Shown here piece by piece: positions 55,727 through 64,000 of a DNA stretch of 64,000 bases. Both the position numbers and the translations under genes were made by a program. This DNA comes from Agarivorans gilvus (GTDB lineage Bacteria; Pseudomonadota; Gammaproteobacteria; Enterobacterales; Celerinatantimonadaceae), in contig NZ_CP013021.1 of assembly GCF_001420915.1 (NCBI RefSeq), positions 3,027,001 through 3,091,000 of the forward strand, given 5' to 3'. Position 1 is the first letter of the stretch. Every line of letters begins with the position of its first letter. Under the pieces are notes generated by a model, which was not told where the DNA came from, ran no database searches, and saw only the letters and a program-made list of their open reading frames with translations.

Positions 55727-55815
55727 TTATTTTAAATATTAGACTCTGTCTGGTATTAATTAGATGCTGCAGCACTTGATAGCGCAGCATCGAAAGATTT
55801 AAAATAGCAAGACAT

Positions 55816-55893
55816 CGGTGATGACGTTTCATGGTAGCGCATCGTCGCGAAGCTCATAGAGAGTGGGACCAGAGGGTTTAAGCTCTACAATAT
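55816..55893 (+). pseudogene. Degenerate 5' part of a tRNA-Pro
   Basis: CGGTGAT, TGGTAGCGCATC (55832-55843) and TGGGACCAGAGGGT (55864-55877) are identical to segments of the intact tRNA-Pro just downstream. The D-stem is altered, about 20 bases are inserted before the anticodon, and no T-arm or acceptor end follows. It occupies the place of tRNA-Leu in the related operon. Confidence 0.75.
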
Positions 55894-55903
55894 CAAGAAA
55901 AAT

Positions 55904-55980
<77 letters not shown>

Positions 55981-55987
55981 CATTTAG

Positions 55988-56018
55988 AAAGCCCCGTCAT
56001 TAATGACGGGGCTTTTTT
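55988..56018 (+). terminator. Terminator of the tRNA operon
   Basis: AAAGCCCCGTCAT-TA-ATGACGGGGCTTTTTT, a near-perfect 13-bp stem with a T-run, 7 bp after tRNA-Pro. Confidence 0.95.
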
Positions 56019-56037
56019 GTACTTGATAGTTAAGAAA

Positions 56038-56077
56038 TCGGAGTTCGCCTTTTAATCTTGACTCATCACCGATCACT
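56038..56077 (+). pseudogene. Degenerate 3' end of a tRNA-Pro
   Basis: TCGGAGTTCG (56038-56047) and CTCATCACCGATCA (56062-56075) match the T-arm and 3' acceptor-CCA end of the intact tRNA-Pro, the latter with one mismatch in 14. It is followed by its own terminator, as an old tRNA copy would be. Confidence 0.65.
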
Positions 56078-56090
56078 TTCAAAAGCCTGC

Positions 56091-56112
56091 TCATTTGAGC
56101 AGGCTTTTTTCG
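56091..56112 (+). terminator. Second terminator after the tRNA-Pro remnant
   Basis: AAAAGCCTGCTCA-TT-TGAGCAGGCTTTTTT (stem begins 56081). It probably ended an earlier longer tRNA operon and now acts as a backup. Confidence 0.88.
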
Positions 56113-56272
56113 TTGCTCCGAATACTTGTTTGCGAACTTGTCCAATTCATTTATATACGCTTAGCTATAGCTAGGGCATGCGCTTAATGTTCAGGTAAAT
56201 TTTCTGAGTAAATGGGGGGTAATTGCTGCCTATGCGTCAGTTTCTTTTGCATTGGCTTTGTACAATGCGCCT

Positions 56273-57172
56273 ATGAATATGAATACTATATTTTGGAGTA
56301 AGTTCTCGCTGGCCATGTTGTTATTGTTTGGTTTGGGCCAAGTCAATGCTTCAGTGTTGGTGATTAAGCATGCTCAAGCTGAAAGCCAAAATGATCCGCG
56401 TAGTCATTACTTCTTAGATCTGCTTCGCTTAACTTTAGATAAAACCGTTGCTACAGATGGCCCTTACAGTATCCAAGAATGCGAGCAGCGTATGCCGCAG
56501 CGTCGAGCCCTGCAACAAATGCAAAAGCAGCGTTGTATTAACCTTGTGTGGACCATGACCAACACGGAGCGAGAACGGCAGGCCTTAGCGGTTCGTATTC
56601 CGTTGCTAAAAGGTTTGCTCGGCCAGCGGGTATTGTTGATTCGTAAGCATGATGCGGCGCGCTTTAAAGATATTAAAACTTTGAGTCAATTGGGGGAAAT
56701 GTTAGCTGGTCAGGGAATGGGTTGGCCGGATGTGGATATTCTTAAGGCCAATCAGTTACCAGTAATTGAAGGTACCTTGTATGAGGGCTTGTTTGGCATG
56801 TTACATCGCGGTCGCTTCGACTATATGCCTCGAGGTTTGAATGAAACAGAGCAGGAATTACGGCAACATCCAGAATTAGACTTGATGGTAGAGCCTCACT
56901 TACTATTGAGTTATACCGCACCCATTTACTTCTTTGTTAGGCGCGATAACTATCACTTAGCTGCTCGCTTAGAAAAGGGGCTACGTTTAGCCATTGAGGA
57001 TGGTAGCTTTGATGCCTTATTCAAACGCTACCGCTACCATGAGCTGTTAGCCCAGCTGGAGCAGCGACGAGTATTAAAACTTTATAATGTGAATTTGCCA
57101 GCTGAAACGCCGGTCAACGACGATAGCTTATGGGTTATCCCCGAGCGACAGCGAAGTTTTAGCCAAGACTAA
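56273..57172 (+). CDS. Periplasmic substrate-binding-like protein, unknown ligand
   Basis: 299 residues from the ATG at 56273 (another ATG at 56279; neither has a good ribosome site). N-terminal signal peptide (FWSKFSLAMLLLFGLGQVNA). The rest has the feel of a type II periplasmic-binding fold: AVRIPLLKGLLGQRVLLIRKHDAARFKDIKTLSQL, then FDYMPRGLNETEQEL and IYFFVRRDNYHLAARLEKGLRLAIEDGSFDALFKRY, a typical SBP C-terminal helix. No transporter or sensor partner is adjacent. Not a recognised named protein. Confidence 0.65.
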   Translation: MNMNTIFWSKFSLAMLLLFGLGQVNASVLVIKHAQAESQNDPRSHYFLDLLRLTLDKTVATDGPYSIQECEQRMPQRRALQQMQKQRCINLVWTMTNTERERQALAVRIPLLKGLLGQRVLLIRKHDAARFKDIKTLSQLGEMLAGQGMGWPDVDILKANQLPVIEGTLYEGLFGMLHRGRFDYMPRGLNETEQELRQHPELDLMVEPHLLLSYTAPIYFFVRRDNYHLAARLEKGLRLAIEDGSFDALFKRYRYHELLAQLEQRRVLKLYNVNLPAETPVNDDSLWVIPERQRSFSQD

Positions 57173-57433
57173 TTTACTAAACGTGCTTTACTGTTTGAAG
57201 TCGAGCTAACAATCCCCGTGGGATAGATGAAAACGTCATCACCATCGTCAAATTAACTGTGATTCAGTTCTGCTTTTTGTTGATAGGCCCATTATGATTT
57301 TTCACTGTTAAGTTGAATTGTGTGTAGCATCATGAACCTGCTCTGAAGCTCAGATACTATCGGCATATTTGCGGGTTTGCTGGGGCTTTTGCCTGCAAGT
57401 CTTCATCTTTTTTTATTACCAAGGAGTATTTTA

Positions 57434-58468
57434 ATGCCACTCACACAGCCAACACAAAAAGTGGAAACGTTTACCCTCAAAAACAATCGAGGTAGTGAAG
57501 CGACTCTATTAGCTTGGGGGGCTACCTTAGCTAGCTTTAAAGTACAATTAGTCAGCGGTGAGCGCCGCGAAGTAGTATTGGGTTGCGATAGCATTGAAGA
57601 CTATCAAAAACAAGAAGCCTACTTAGGCGCAACTGTGGGGCGTTACGCAAATCGGATTAAACAAGCCACGATTAGTCACCTAGGGAATGCGTTATCGTTA
57701 ACAGCCAACCAAGGTGTGCACCAATTGCATGGAGCCGATGATTTCAGCCATCGAGAGTGGCAGGGTGAACAGTTGGCCAATAACAAGGTAAGTTTTACTC
57801 TGTTTTCGGCTGACGGCACTTGCGGCTACCCCGGCAATATGCAGGCTCGAGTGGACTATACCTTAGACGACGATAATCAGTTGATTATTGATTACTCTGC
57901 CAGTGTAGATAAAACCTGCCCGGTAAATTTAACTGACCATAGCTACTTTAATTTAAATGCAGCGGCAGATTCCACGATCAAACAACACCAACTGTACATT
58001 GCTGGAGACTATTATCTCCCTGTTGATAGTGAAGGCATTCCTCAAGCAGGCTTGAAGTCGGTAGAGAATACTGGTTTTGATTTCAGACAGGCAAAAACTA
58101 TCGCAAAAGACTTAGGTAAAGACGACGATCAAAAACTGGTTGGCGGTTACGACCATAGCTTCTTACTGCAGCCAGCGGTGGTTGAACGTGGTGAGGCGGT
58201 GGCGCGCATCGTGGCCGATGACCAATCATTAGCCATGGAAGTGTATACCGATAAACCAGCTATTCAGTTGTATACTGGAAATTTCCTTACTGGCACACCG
58301 GCACGCAGTGGCGATAGCTATCAAGCGCATTCTGGGTTGGCCTTAGAGACTCAGTATTTACCTGACTCTCCCAACCGCCCAGACTGGCCCCATAAAAGCT
58401 GTTGGTTGGAACCCGGACAAGCCTATTACACGCAAACTCGTTATCGGGTGTATGAACCAAATAACTAA
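57434..58468 (+). CDS. galM: Aldose 1-epimerase (galactose mutarotase) GalM
   Basis: 344 residues from the ATG at 57434 with AAGGAGT 8 bp upstream. GalM beta-sandwich: GATVGRYANRIKQA, the catalytic His in LTANQGVHQLHGADDFSHREW and VNLTDHSYFNLNA, and the catalytic Glu in GLALETQYLPDSPNRPDWP near the C-terminus. It interconverts alpha and beta anomers of sugars such as galactose, glucose or xylose. No gal or xyl genes are adjacent; it appears to be a single gene. Confidence 0.92.
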   Translation: MPLTQPTQKVETFTLKNNRGSEATLLAWGATLASFKVQLVSGERREVVLGCDSIEDYQKQEAYLGATVGRYANRIKQATISHLGNALSLTANQGVHQLHGADDFSHREWQGEQLANNKVSFTLFSADGTCGYPGNMQARVDYTLDDDNQLIIDYSASVDKTCPVNLTDHSYFNLNAAADSTIKQHQLYIAGDYYLPVDSEGIPQAGLKSVENTGFDFRQAKTIAKDLGKDDDQKLVGGYDHSFLLQPAVVERGEAVARIVADDQSLAMEVYTDKPAIQLYTGNFLTGTPARSGDSYQAHSGLALETQYLPDSPNRPDWPHKSCWLEPGQAYYTQTRYRVYEPNN

Positions 58469-58559
58469 CTTTGGCTGATTTCGTCAATGAGGCGGAAAAT
58501 ACCGCGAGTTGGCACTATAGTGTATGCTCAAAGTAGCTATTTGAAGGTAGGTAAAATTT

Positions 58560-59105
58560 ATGAAACGCATATTGCTATTATTGCTGACTATGGTGGCTTT
58601 AAGTTTTCAAGCGGTAGCGGATGACTACCAGTCAACCATTAATACATTTAGACAAGCGCCAGAAACCCAACCGTTTTTTTCTAACGCTTATGCTTACGCT
58701 GTGTTTCCCACCATTGGTAAGGGGGGCATTGGTATTGGTGGCGCCTATGGCGAAGGTAAGGTGTATCGTGGTGGCAGTGTGACCGGTTCGGTTAACATGG
58801 CCCAGCTTACCCTTGGTTTTCAATTAGGTGGGCAAGCCTTTAGCCAAATTGTGTTTTTACAAGATAAACGCGCTTACAATGAGTTTACTAGTGGTAGTTT
58901 TGAATTTGGCGCGCAAGCCAGTGCCGTGGCGATTACTGCTGGTGCTTCTGCTCAAGCAGGTTCCACGGGGACGGGGGCGGCCGCTGGAAAGTCTCAAGCC
59001 AAAGCTAATTATGTGAGTGGTTACGCGGTGTTTACTGTGGCCAAAGGTGGACTGATGTACGAAGCCAGTATTGGCGGGCAAAAGTTCAGCTTTAAACCTA
59101 ATTAA
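58560..59105 (+). CDS. SYLF/Ysc84-domain lipid-binding periplasmic protein
   Basis: 181 residues with a signal peptide (MKRILLLLLTMVALSFQAVA). The body matches the bacterial SYLF domain: SNAYAYAVFPTIGKGGIGIGGAYGEGKVYRGG, LGFQLGGQAFSQIVFLQDKRAYNEF, and YAVFTVAKGGLMYEASIGGQKFSF. Eukaryotic relatives bind phosphoinositides; the bacterial role is unknown, possibly envelope lipid binding. Single gene with its own terminator. Confidence 0.82.
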   Translation: MKRILLLLLTMVALSFQAVADDYQSTINTFRQAPETQPFFSNAYAYAVFPTIGKGGIGIGGAYGEGKVYRGGSVTGSVNMAQLTLGFQLGGQAFSQIVFLQDKRAYNEFTSGSFEFGAQASAVAITAGASAQAGSTGTGAAAGKSQAKANYVSGYAVFTVAKGGLMYEASIGGQKFSFKPN

Positions 59106-59123
59106 GCGGCTCATTAAGAGAAC

Positions 59124-59150
59124 AAAACGGACCTTGTCGGTCCGTTTTTT
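59124..59150 (+). terminator. Terminator of the SYLF gene
   Basis: ACGGACC-TTGTC-GGTCCGT flanked by A- and T-runs, 20 bp after the stop codon. Confidence 0.92.
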
Positions 59151-59258
59151 GGTTTTAGCCTCCGGTTATGTGATACAAGTTTTAACACCGAGGACGGAAC
59201 CAGGGTGTAAAGCTTGGTAAGCTTCAACATTAGTAGCCGTGCGTATTAAGGACAGACT

Positions 59259-60163
59259 ATGATCATTACAACGGAACGACTCCAATATCTATGGGCGGTG
59301 GCTCAAAGTGGCTCATTTTCGGCGGCAGGGCGTATGCTGGGGGTGAGTGGTGCTGCCGTTCAGCAGGCTATTCAAGCCTTTGAATTTGACCTTGAAGCGA
59401 GTTTGTTTGAACGTCATGCCGGTAAAAAACCACAGTTAACTAGGCTAGGTCAGCAAATTTATTTACAAGCGCTGGACCTATTACCTAAGCTGCAAGGTAT
59501 TGAAAAATACGCGCAGGCGGTCAGTCAAGGCCAAGAGCCACAACTGCGCATTGCCTTGCATGGCATGGTGATGTTTCCTCGTTTTAATCAGTTACTGGTG
59601 GAGCTTAAACAGCAGTTTCCTAGTCTCGACCTTGTGTTATTGGACGCCGAGAATACGGTATTGAGCAGTGACCAAACTCGCTTGGCCAATCAACGGGGGT
59701 AGAGCAAGCGGATATTAGTATAGCCTTGGGGCGTTTGCGTAATGACCATGGTGGTAACTCAATGATTATTGACCGTATTCAATGGAAAATTGTGGTCGCG
59801 CCCAGTCATCCCTTGAGCCGAATACGAGGACAATTAAGCGAAGCGGATCTGTTGCAACATACTCAACTATTCCCTCTGCCGGGGCTAAATAGTCCAGCCG
59901 AGCTGATTGAAGGATTGCGCTTAAGTAGCCATTTGGTTCATTACAGTCGTTTTTATCAGCTGCGCGAACTGCTACTAGCAGGTATGGGTTTCGCCTTTTT
60001 CCCGGCTCAATTACTCCAGCCATTGGCTGACGAAGGCCTACTCTGCGAGTTAGATTTAGATTTCGATGATAATGGCATGAACTGGGCTATCGAGCTGAGC
60101 TGGGTGAATGGTTTAGGCGCGGCTGGGCAGTGGTTAGTTGAGCAACTTACTGAAGCTGAGTAG
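59259..60163 (+). pseudogene. LysR-family transcriptional regulator, frameshifted
   Basis: Two frames combine to ~301 residues. The N-terminal helix-turn-helix (RLQYLWAVAQSGSFSAAGRMLGVSGAAVQQAIQAFE) is intact. The frame is lost at a run of five G (59695-59699): one extra G gives NQRGVEQADISIALGRLRND and continues in the second frame through the effector domain (KIVVAPSHPLSRIRG, LLLAGMGFAFFPAQLLQP). Target unknown; the neighbouring secreted hydrolase is a possibility only by position. Confidence 0.83.
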
Positions 60164-60261
60164 TTTAACCTTAAAGTAATGCTTTGTAGTAATAAAAATA
60201 CCTTAAATCGTTATTGCTTGATAATGGCTCTCGTCAACTAATCAACGATTTGAGGTGTACC

Positions 60262-61341
60262 ATGAAAAAGACTTTACTTACTTTAGCTCTTAGCACTGTT
60301 TTAAGCGGCGCAGTTATGGCAACTGCTAATGCTTGTACCACTTGGGTAACAGATACCAGCCACGGCGTAACGGTGACTCGTAGTGTGGATTGGGGCACTC
60401 CCTTAGGCGGCATTGCTCACCTTGTTCCTAAAGGCAGCCAATTAACTAGTCCTGAGTTTACTCAGTATGCTCAATCAGCTAAGTGGACTAGTCGCTACCA
60501 AGTAATGAATATTGAAGAATATGAAAGTTTTCACGGCGCGGCGGTAAGCGCAATTAATCTCGATACTGGCATGAGTGCCAATGGTCAGTATATGGAAGAC
60601 TCTCAGCCCTTCCTTAAGCAACACCAGGACTCTGGCGCTCCTGCGGTGGCCTTGGCTCAACTGACGTCTTACATTACCGGTAATTATGCCAATGTAGCCG
60701 AAGTGAAACAGGCTCTAGAGCAAGGTGAATTTCAAATCGCTTGGGCTGGCGGCTTAGCTGGCGGTGAACACGGGGTGCATTTCTCGGTGCAAGATAAAGA
60801 CAATAACACCTTGTTGATTCAATTAGATGAGGGTGGTGAGCAAAAACTTTATCACAACCAAGACGATCTTCGTTCGATGGTGAATGCTCCTCTACAGCAA
60901 TATCACCGAGAGTACGTAGCGGGTTTGGAAATGGATAAACCAGAGACCTTGACTAAAATGAGCGCTCATATTTCTTCAAAAGAACGTAATGCACGCTTAT
61001 TGTTTTTATCAAATAATGCCAAGTTAGATAACAGTGAGGCTAGCTGGGCACAAACCGAAGGTAAGGTGTTAGGCTTATTTGACCGAGCCGTGTTAGTACC
61101 ACAAGACATTATTGACCCTGATAACGGTGATACTTATGCAACTTGGGTGAGTTATGTGTACAACTTTGAACAAGCCAGTTTCAAGTTCCGTAACCACGAT
61201 ACTTACAATGACGTGCGAATTGACCTAAACGAGTTGAAAGATGCGCAGCAGCCGCTTTGTGCCGACTTGGTTGAGCAGTCAAATGCGGGTTATCAATATG
61301 CCCAGTGGAGTAGCTGCGAGCTGGAACTCGCCACTCACTAA
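60262..61341 (+). CDS. Choloylglycine hydrolase family protein (linear amide C-N hydrolase), secreted
   Basis: 359 residues from the ATG at 60262 (GAGGTG 5 bp upstream). A signal peptide (MKKTLLTLALSTVLSGAVMATANA) ends immediately before CTTWVTDTSHG, so cleavage would expose the N-terminal nucleophile Cys required by this Ntn-hydrolase family. RSVDWG and SANGQYMED carry the expected Arg/Asp and Asn region. Family members cleave conjugated bile salts, penicillin V or N-acyl-homoserine lactones; the periplasmic location here points to an environmental amide. Own terminator downstream. Confidence 0.88.
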   Translation: MKKTLLTLALSTVLSGAVMATANACTTWVTDTSHGVTVTRSVDWGTPLGGIAHLVPKGSQLTSPEFTQYAQSAKWTSRYQVMNIEEYESFHGAAVSAINLDTGMSANGQYMEDSQPFLKQHQDSGAPAVALAQLTSYITGNYANVAEVKQALEQGEFQIAWAGGLAGGEHGVHFSVQDKDNNTLLIQLDEGGEQKLYHNQDDLRSMVNAPLQQYHREYVAGLEMDKPETLTKMSAHISSKERNARLLFLSNNAKLDNSEASWAQTEGKVLGLFDRAVLVPQDIIDPDNGDTYATWVSYVYNFEQASFKFRNHDTYNDVRIDLNELKDAQQPLCADLVEQSNAGYQYAQWSSCELELATH

Positions 61342-61356
61342 GCTAAATAGTTTAGA

Positions 61357-61382
61357 AAACCGCCCTAGTTGGGGCGGTTTTG
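61357..61382 (+). terminator. Terminator of the choloylglycine hydrolase family gene
   Basis: AAAACCGCCC-TAGTT-GGGGCGGTTTT, a stem of about 10 bp ending in a short T-run, 15 bp after the stop. Confidence 0.85.
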
Positions 61383-61418
61383 ACTTGTCTCTTGTTATAA
61401 AAAAGGAATTTCCCCTAA

Positions 61419-61907
61419 ATGATGGATTTACAACAGCGATTTAGTCATTACTTACAGCAGCTGAGAGTCATACTGTTGAAAGTGCCCGAGCCGCTATTCG
61501 ACAGCAGTTTAGCGCCAGATATGTTTCCTTTGGCCACCCACGCCAAAATTGCCACTAACTTTAGTTTACGTGGTTATTGCCCCTTAATCGGCTGTGAGCC
61601 GGTGTCATTTATTCGCCCTGAGCAGACGCGAGCCGCAGTACTTCAGCAGATTGATGATAGTTTGCAATATCTGGCTAAGGCCAAGCCGGTTTCTCAGTTT
61701 GATGATAGCGTGATGTTAAGCGATAAAGTGGGCTTTAAGCAGCTAGAGCTGTGCCAGTCAGACTTCATTAATGTCTATATTTTTCCTAATTTTTTGTTTC
61801 ATATCAGCATGGTGTATGCCATCGCTCGGGCTAATGGTGTGGCCTTAAGTAAGGGCGATTTCGATGGCTTACATAGTTACCCAGAAGGTTTTAGTTTCAT
61901 TGAATAG
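61419..61907 (+). CDS. DUF1993-family protein
   Basis: 162 residues (ATG at 61419 or 61422; AAGGAA about 12 bp upstream). It resembles DUF1993 proteins: LAPDMFPLATHAKIATNFSLRG, GFKQLELCQSDFINVYIFPNFLFHISMVYAIARANGVALSKGDFDG. All-helical, soluble, DinB-like in fold as generally described; function unknown. The chain looks complete at both ends. A decayed segment follows directly. Confidence 0.78.
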   Translation: MMDLQQRFSHYLQQLRVILLKVPEPLFDSSLAPDMFPLATHAKIATNFSLRGYCPLIGCEPVSFIRPEQTRAAVLQQIDDSLQYLAKAKPVSQFDDSVMLSDKVGFKQLELCQSDFINVYIFPNFLFHISMVYAIARANGVALSKGDFDGLHSYPEGFSFIE

Positions 61908-61926
61908 TGATGATTTTAATCGCCAT

Positions 61927-62415
61927 ATGACCTTGTGGTTGGATCAAGCCTTACGTTACCTTGGTGCAGTCACTAAAGAACAAATTGCCTTAGCCTTCGA
62001 AGCGGTGGATGGATTATGGTGGGATTCTAGTGCTCGGATCCCGCAAAAGTATTTGGTGCTTAAACGTAATTACAATGTAACCCCAATTCAAACGCCTTTG
62101 GTGATTGATAGCCATAAGATGGCTGAGCAGAATTACGCTTTATTGGCGAACTTTGTTCCGCCGCAGCTTGAGCCCTTAACCATACCTTTACCAGTGGGTG
62201 ACTATGGGGTTAACGTCAGTTTAATTTCGCGTTTCACCATGTAAGTCGATGAGAAGTACCGCGAGTCCTTTGCCCATATTCCCGAGCGCTATTATCCCAA
62301 CTTTGAGTTAGACAGTGTTAATTCGGACACAGTGCCCAATACGACAAGGCCTTTGATCAGCAATAATATGCTGATTATCTAGTCGAACGTGAGGCGAAGC
62401 AGCAAGCTAAGTAGT
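61927..62415 (+). pseudogene. Decayed coding segment, family not recognised
   Basis: An open frame from 61927 runs to a TAA at 62242-62244 (WLDQALRYLGAVTKEQIALAFEAVDGLWWD; LVIDSHKMAEQNYALLANFVPPQ). Coding-like sequence continues in frame after that stop (VDEKYRESFAHIPERYYPNFELDSVNS), then in another frame (SAQYDKAFDQQ), another stop, then YADYLVEREAKQQAK and a final TAG at about 62413. At least two stops and one frame change suggest a genuine remnant of a longer gene. I do not recognise the family. Confidence 0.45.
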
Positions 62416-62471
62416 CGACTTAACTAGGCCTGCCAATCTGCAGGCCTAGTGATTTAAAGCGCTAAGGCGGG

Positions 62472-63725
62472 CTAGCTTAAGTGAGTGGTTTTCAGCAAAC
62501 TAGCGGGCTGGCGCTGTACCAGTATTTCCCCTTGGCGCACCGAATATAGCACTTCCCCCTGTTGCTGAATCACCGCTAAGTCGTCGCAGCCCTGCAAAAT
62601 GATGAAATTGGCCGGTTTTCCCTCTTCGATACCATATTGCTGCTCTACTTGCAGGGTTTTGGCGCCGTTGATGGTGATTAAGTCCAGAGCGGTGGACAAG
62701 TCGCGATAACCCATCATGTGACAAATATGAAGGCCAGCATCGAGCACGCGAAGTAGCTTACCATTGCCGAGGGTATACCAAGGATCTTGGATCGAGTCTT
62801 GAGCAAAACAAACGTTCATGCCAGCTTCGCGTAACTCTTTGACGCGAGTGATGCCGCGACGCTTGGGATAAGTATCGAAGCGCCCTTGCAGGTGAATACT
62901 TTCGGTGGGGCAAGAAACAAAGTTAATTTTAGACTTTTTTAGTAGCCGGAATAACTTAGAGCAATAGGCATTGTTGTAAGAATGCATCGCTGTGGTGTGG
63001 CTGGCGGTGACGCGCTCGCCCATGCCTTGCTCTAAAGCAGCGGTGGCGAGCACTTCCAAGAAACGTGAGGCCTCATCATCAATTTCATCACAGTGTACAT
63101 CTACCAACAGCCCATGTTGTTTGGCTAAAGCCACTACCCAGTGCATCGACTCCACGCCATATTCACGGGTAAATTCGAAGTGGGGAATGCCGCCAATCAC
63201 ATCGGCTCCATGCTCAATTGCTTGCTCCATTAGCTGTTTGCCATTAGGAAAAGAGCAGATCCCTTCTTGAGGAAAAGCCACAATTTGTAGCTCAATCACC
63301 TTAGAGAGTTTTTCTTTTAAACCGGCAATGGTTTTCAGTGCCGTTAGTGACGGATCGGTAACATCCACGTGAGTTCGAATATATTGCACGCCATTTTCTA
63401 CTAATAGCTGCACCGTTTTTAACACCCGCTGTTCAATGTCTTCGGCGGTGAGCTGGGGTTTGCGTTCACTCCAGCGCTCAATTCCTTCAAACAAGGTGCC
63501 GCTTTGGTTCCACTTAGGCTGACCGGCGGTGAGGACCGCATCTAAATGGATGTGCGGCTCGACAAAAGGCGCGCAAACTAAGTTGCCTTGTGCGTCTATT
63601 TCCGATGCGTTCAGCGATGGGCTTAGCGTGGCGCTTTGCGGCTCAATGGCGGTAAATACGCCTTGCTCAACATGTATGCTGTATAACGAAGTTTGGCCAC
63701 GCAGGCGAGCGTTAATGATGTTCAT
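62472..63725 (-). CDS. codA: Cytosine deaminase CodA
   Basis: 417 residues, amidohydrolase superfamily, similar to E. coli CodA. Metal and catalytic residues are visible: PHIHLDA (two His), VDVHCDEIDDEASRF (His and Glu), ASHTTAMHSYNNAY (His) and CFAQDSIQDPWYTLGNG (Asp). It deaminates cytosine to uracil. AAGGAT lies 6 bp before the ATG. It starts 8 bp after the PucR/CdaR-type regulator gene, so both are likely co-transcribed. No codB permease in the window. Confidence 0.9.
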   Translation of the reverse strand: MNIINARLRGQTSLYSIHVEQGVFTAIEPQSATLSPSLNASEIDAQGNLVCAPFVEPHIHLDAVLTAGQPKWNQSGTLFEGIERWSERKPQLTAEDIEQRVLKTVQLLVENGVQYIRTHVDVTDPSLTALKTIAGLKEKLSKVIELQIVAFPQEGICSFPNGKQLMEQAIEHGADVIGGIPHFEFTREYGVESMHWVVALAKQHGLLVDVHCDEIDDEASRFLEVLATAALEQGMGERVTASHTTAMHSYNNAYCSKLFRLLKKSKINFVSCPTESIHLQGRFDTYPKRRGITRVKELREAGMNVCFAQDSIQDPWYTLGNGKLLRVLDAGLHICHMMGYRDLSTALDLITINGAKTLQVEQQYGIEEGKPANFIILQGCDDLAVIQQQGEVLYSVRQGEILVQRQPASLLKTTHLS

Positions 63726-63733
63726 AATTATCC

Positions 63734-64000
63734 TTATTCTTTAGTTGCTTGGCGCTGAATAGCCAAAGGCTCCATCAACAAAGCATTTTGTAGCTCTAAA
63801 CGTTGCTGAGCATGATTGAGCTGACAAGCGGTCAGCGCTTGCAGTTTGTTTAAGCGGTGATTCAGGGTATTACGGTGAATGTTGAGCTCTTTAGCGGTTT
63901 GCCGCAGTGACCCTAAGTTGTCGAAATAACAGCGTAGAGTATGTTTTAGCTGGCTCATGGCAGGTTGTGAATTGCCAAACAAGGGGCCCAACCTGAGCCG
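63734..64000 (-). CDS. PucR/CdaR-type transcriptional regulator (partial, C-terminal helix-turn-helix)
   Basis: Only the last ~88 residues are inside the window; the gene runs past the right edge. The fragment is the C-terminal DNA-binding domain of the PucR/CdaR class: LKHTLRCYFDNLGSLRQTAKELNIHRNTLNHRLNKLQ. It precedes codA by 8 bp on the same strand, so it may regulate pyrimidine or purine-base use. Exact subfamily cannot be set without the N-terminal domain. Confidence 0.8.
   Translation of the reverse strand, partial: RLRLGPLFGNSQPAMSQLKHTLRCYFDNLGSLRQTAKELNIHRNTLNHRLNKLQALTACQLNHAQQRLELQNALLMEPLAIQRQATKE

Overview
The window is chromosomal DNA of a gammaproteobacterium. The evidence is a menaquinone operon, a TPP-riboswitch thiamine operon with a ThiD-ThiE fusion, the divergent maoP/hdfR pair known from enterobacteria, PotFGHI putrescine uptake, and a tRNA cluster that matches argX-hisR-(leuT)-proM. 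Moderate GC, two respiratory/cofactor operons and separate xylose genes would suit a marine Alteromonadales genus such as Agarivorans; the genus is inference only. No phage, transposase, integrase, CRISPR array or rRNA is visible.

Layout. 1-1533 (minus): xylose ABC transporter xylF and the start of xylG. 1887-7666 (minus): menF-menD-menH-menB and, after a gap, menC; menA is divergent at 7785. An orphan outer-membrane barrel follows at 8798. 10111-16693 (plus): TPP riboswitch and thiC-thiDE-thiF-thiS-thiG-thiH, then a secreted retropepsin-like protein. 17422-28889: a broken periplasmic DNA ligase, xylA, a broken solute-binding protein, tal-tkt, a second XylR-like regulator, xylB and the true xylR; together these take up xylose, isomerise and phosphorylate it, and feed the pentose phosphate pathway. 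28994-35930: aspartoacylase, CorA-like and MgtE magnesium transporters, retropepsin-like protease, small MscS-type channel, AstE-like peptidase, rimK and maoP. 36086-41787: hdfR, an ABC exporter, a PAS-PAS-GGDEF diguanylate cyclase and a YegD-like Hsp70. 42328-52718: polyamine uptake and catabolism (puuR-like, potIHGF, SpuC-type aminotransferase, two divergent gamma-glutamylputrescine synthetases, puuB). 52894-64000: aldo/keto reductase, MATE protein, tRNAs, small periplasmic proteins, galM, LysR regulator, choloylglycine-hydrolase-family enzyme, DUF1993 protein, a decayed segment, cytosine deaminase and the end of a PucR/CdaR-type regulator.

Two things colour the annotation. Six otherwise well-conserved genes are each broken by exactly one missing base, four of them in homopolymers. 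This looks more like consensus sequencing error than biology, so these genes may be intact in the living strain. Second, the most interesting non-textbook structures are the RimK / retropepsin / AstE-like / MscS cluster, a 17-bp hairpin that covers the ribosome binding site of the aspartoacylase gene, tRNA-Pro fragments on both sides of an intact tRNA-Pro where leuT would be expected, and a 14-base element shared by the xylA and xylB upstream regions.
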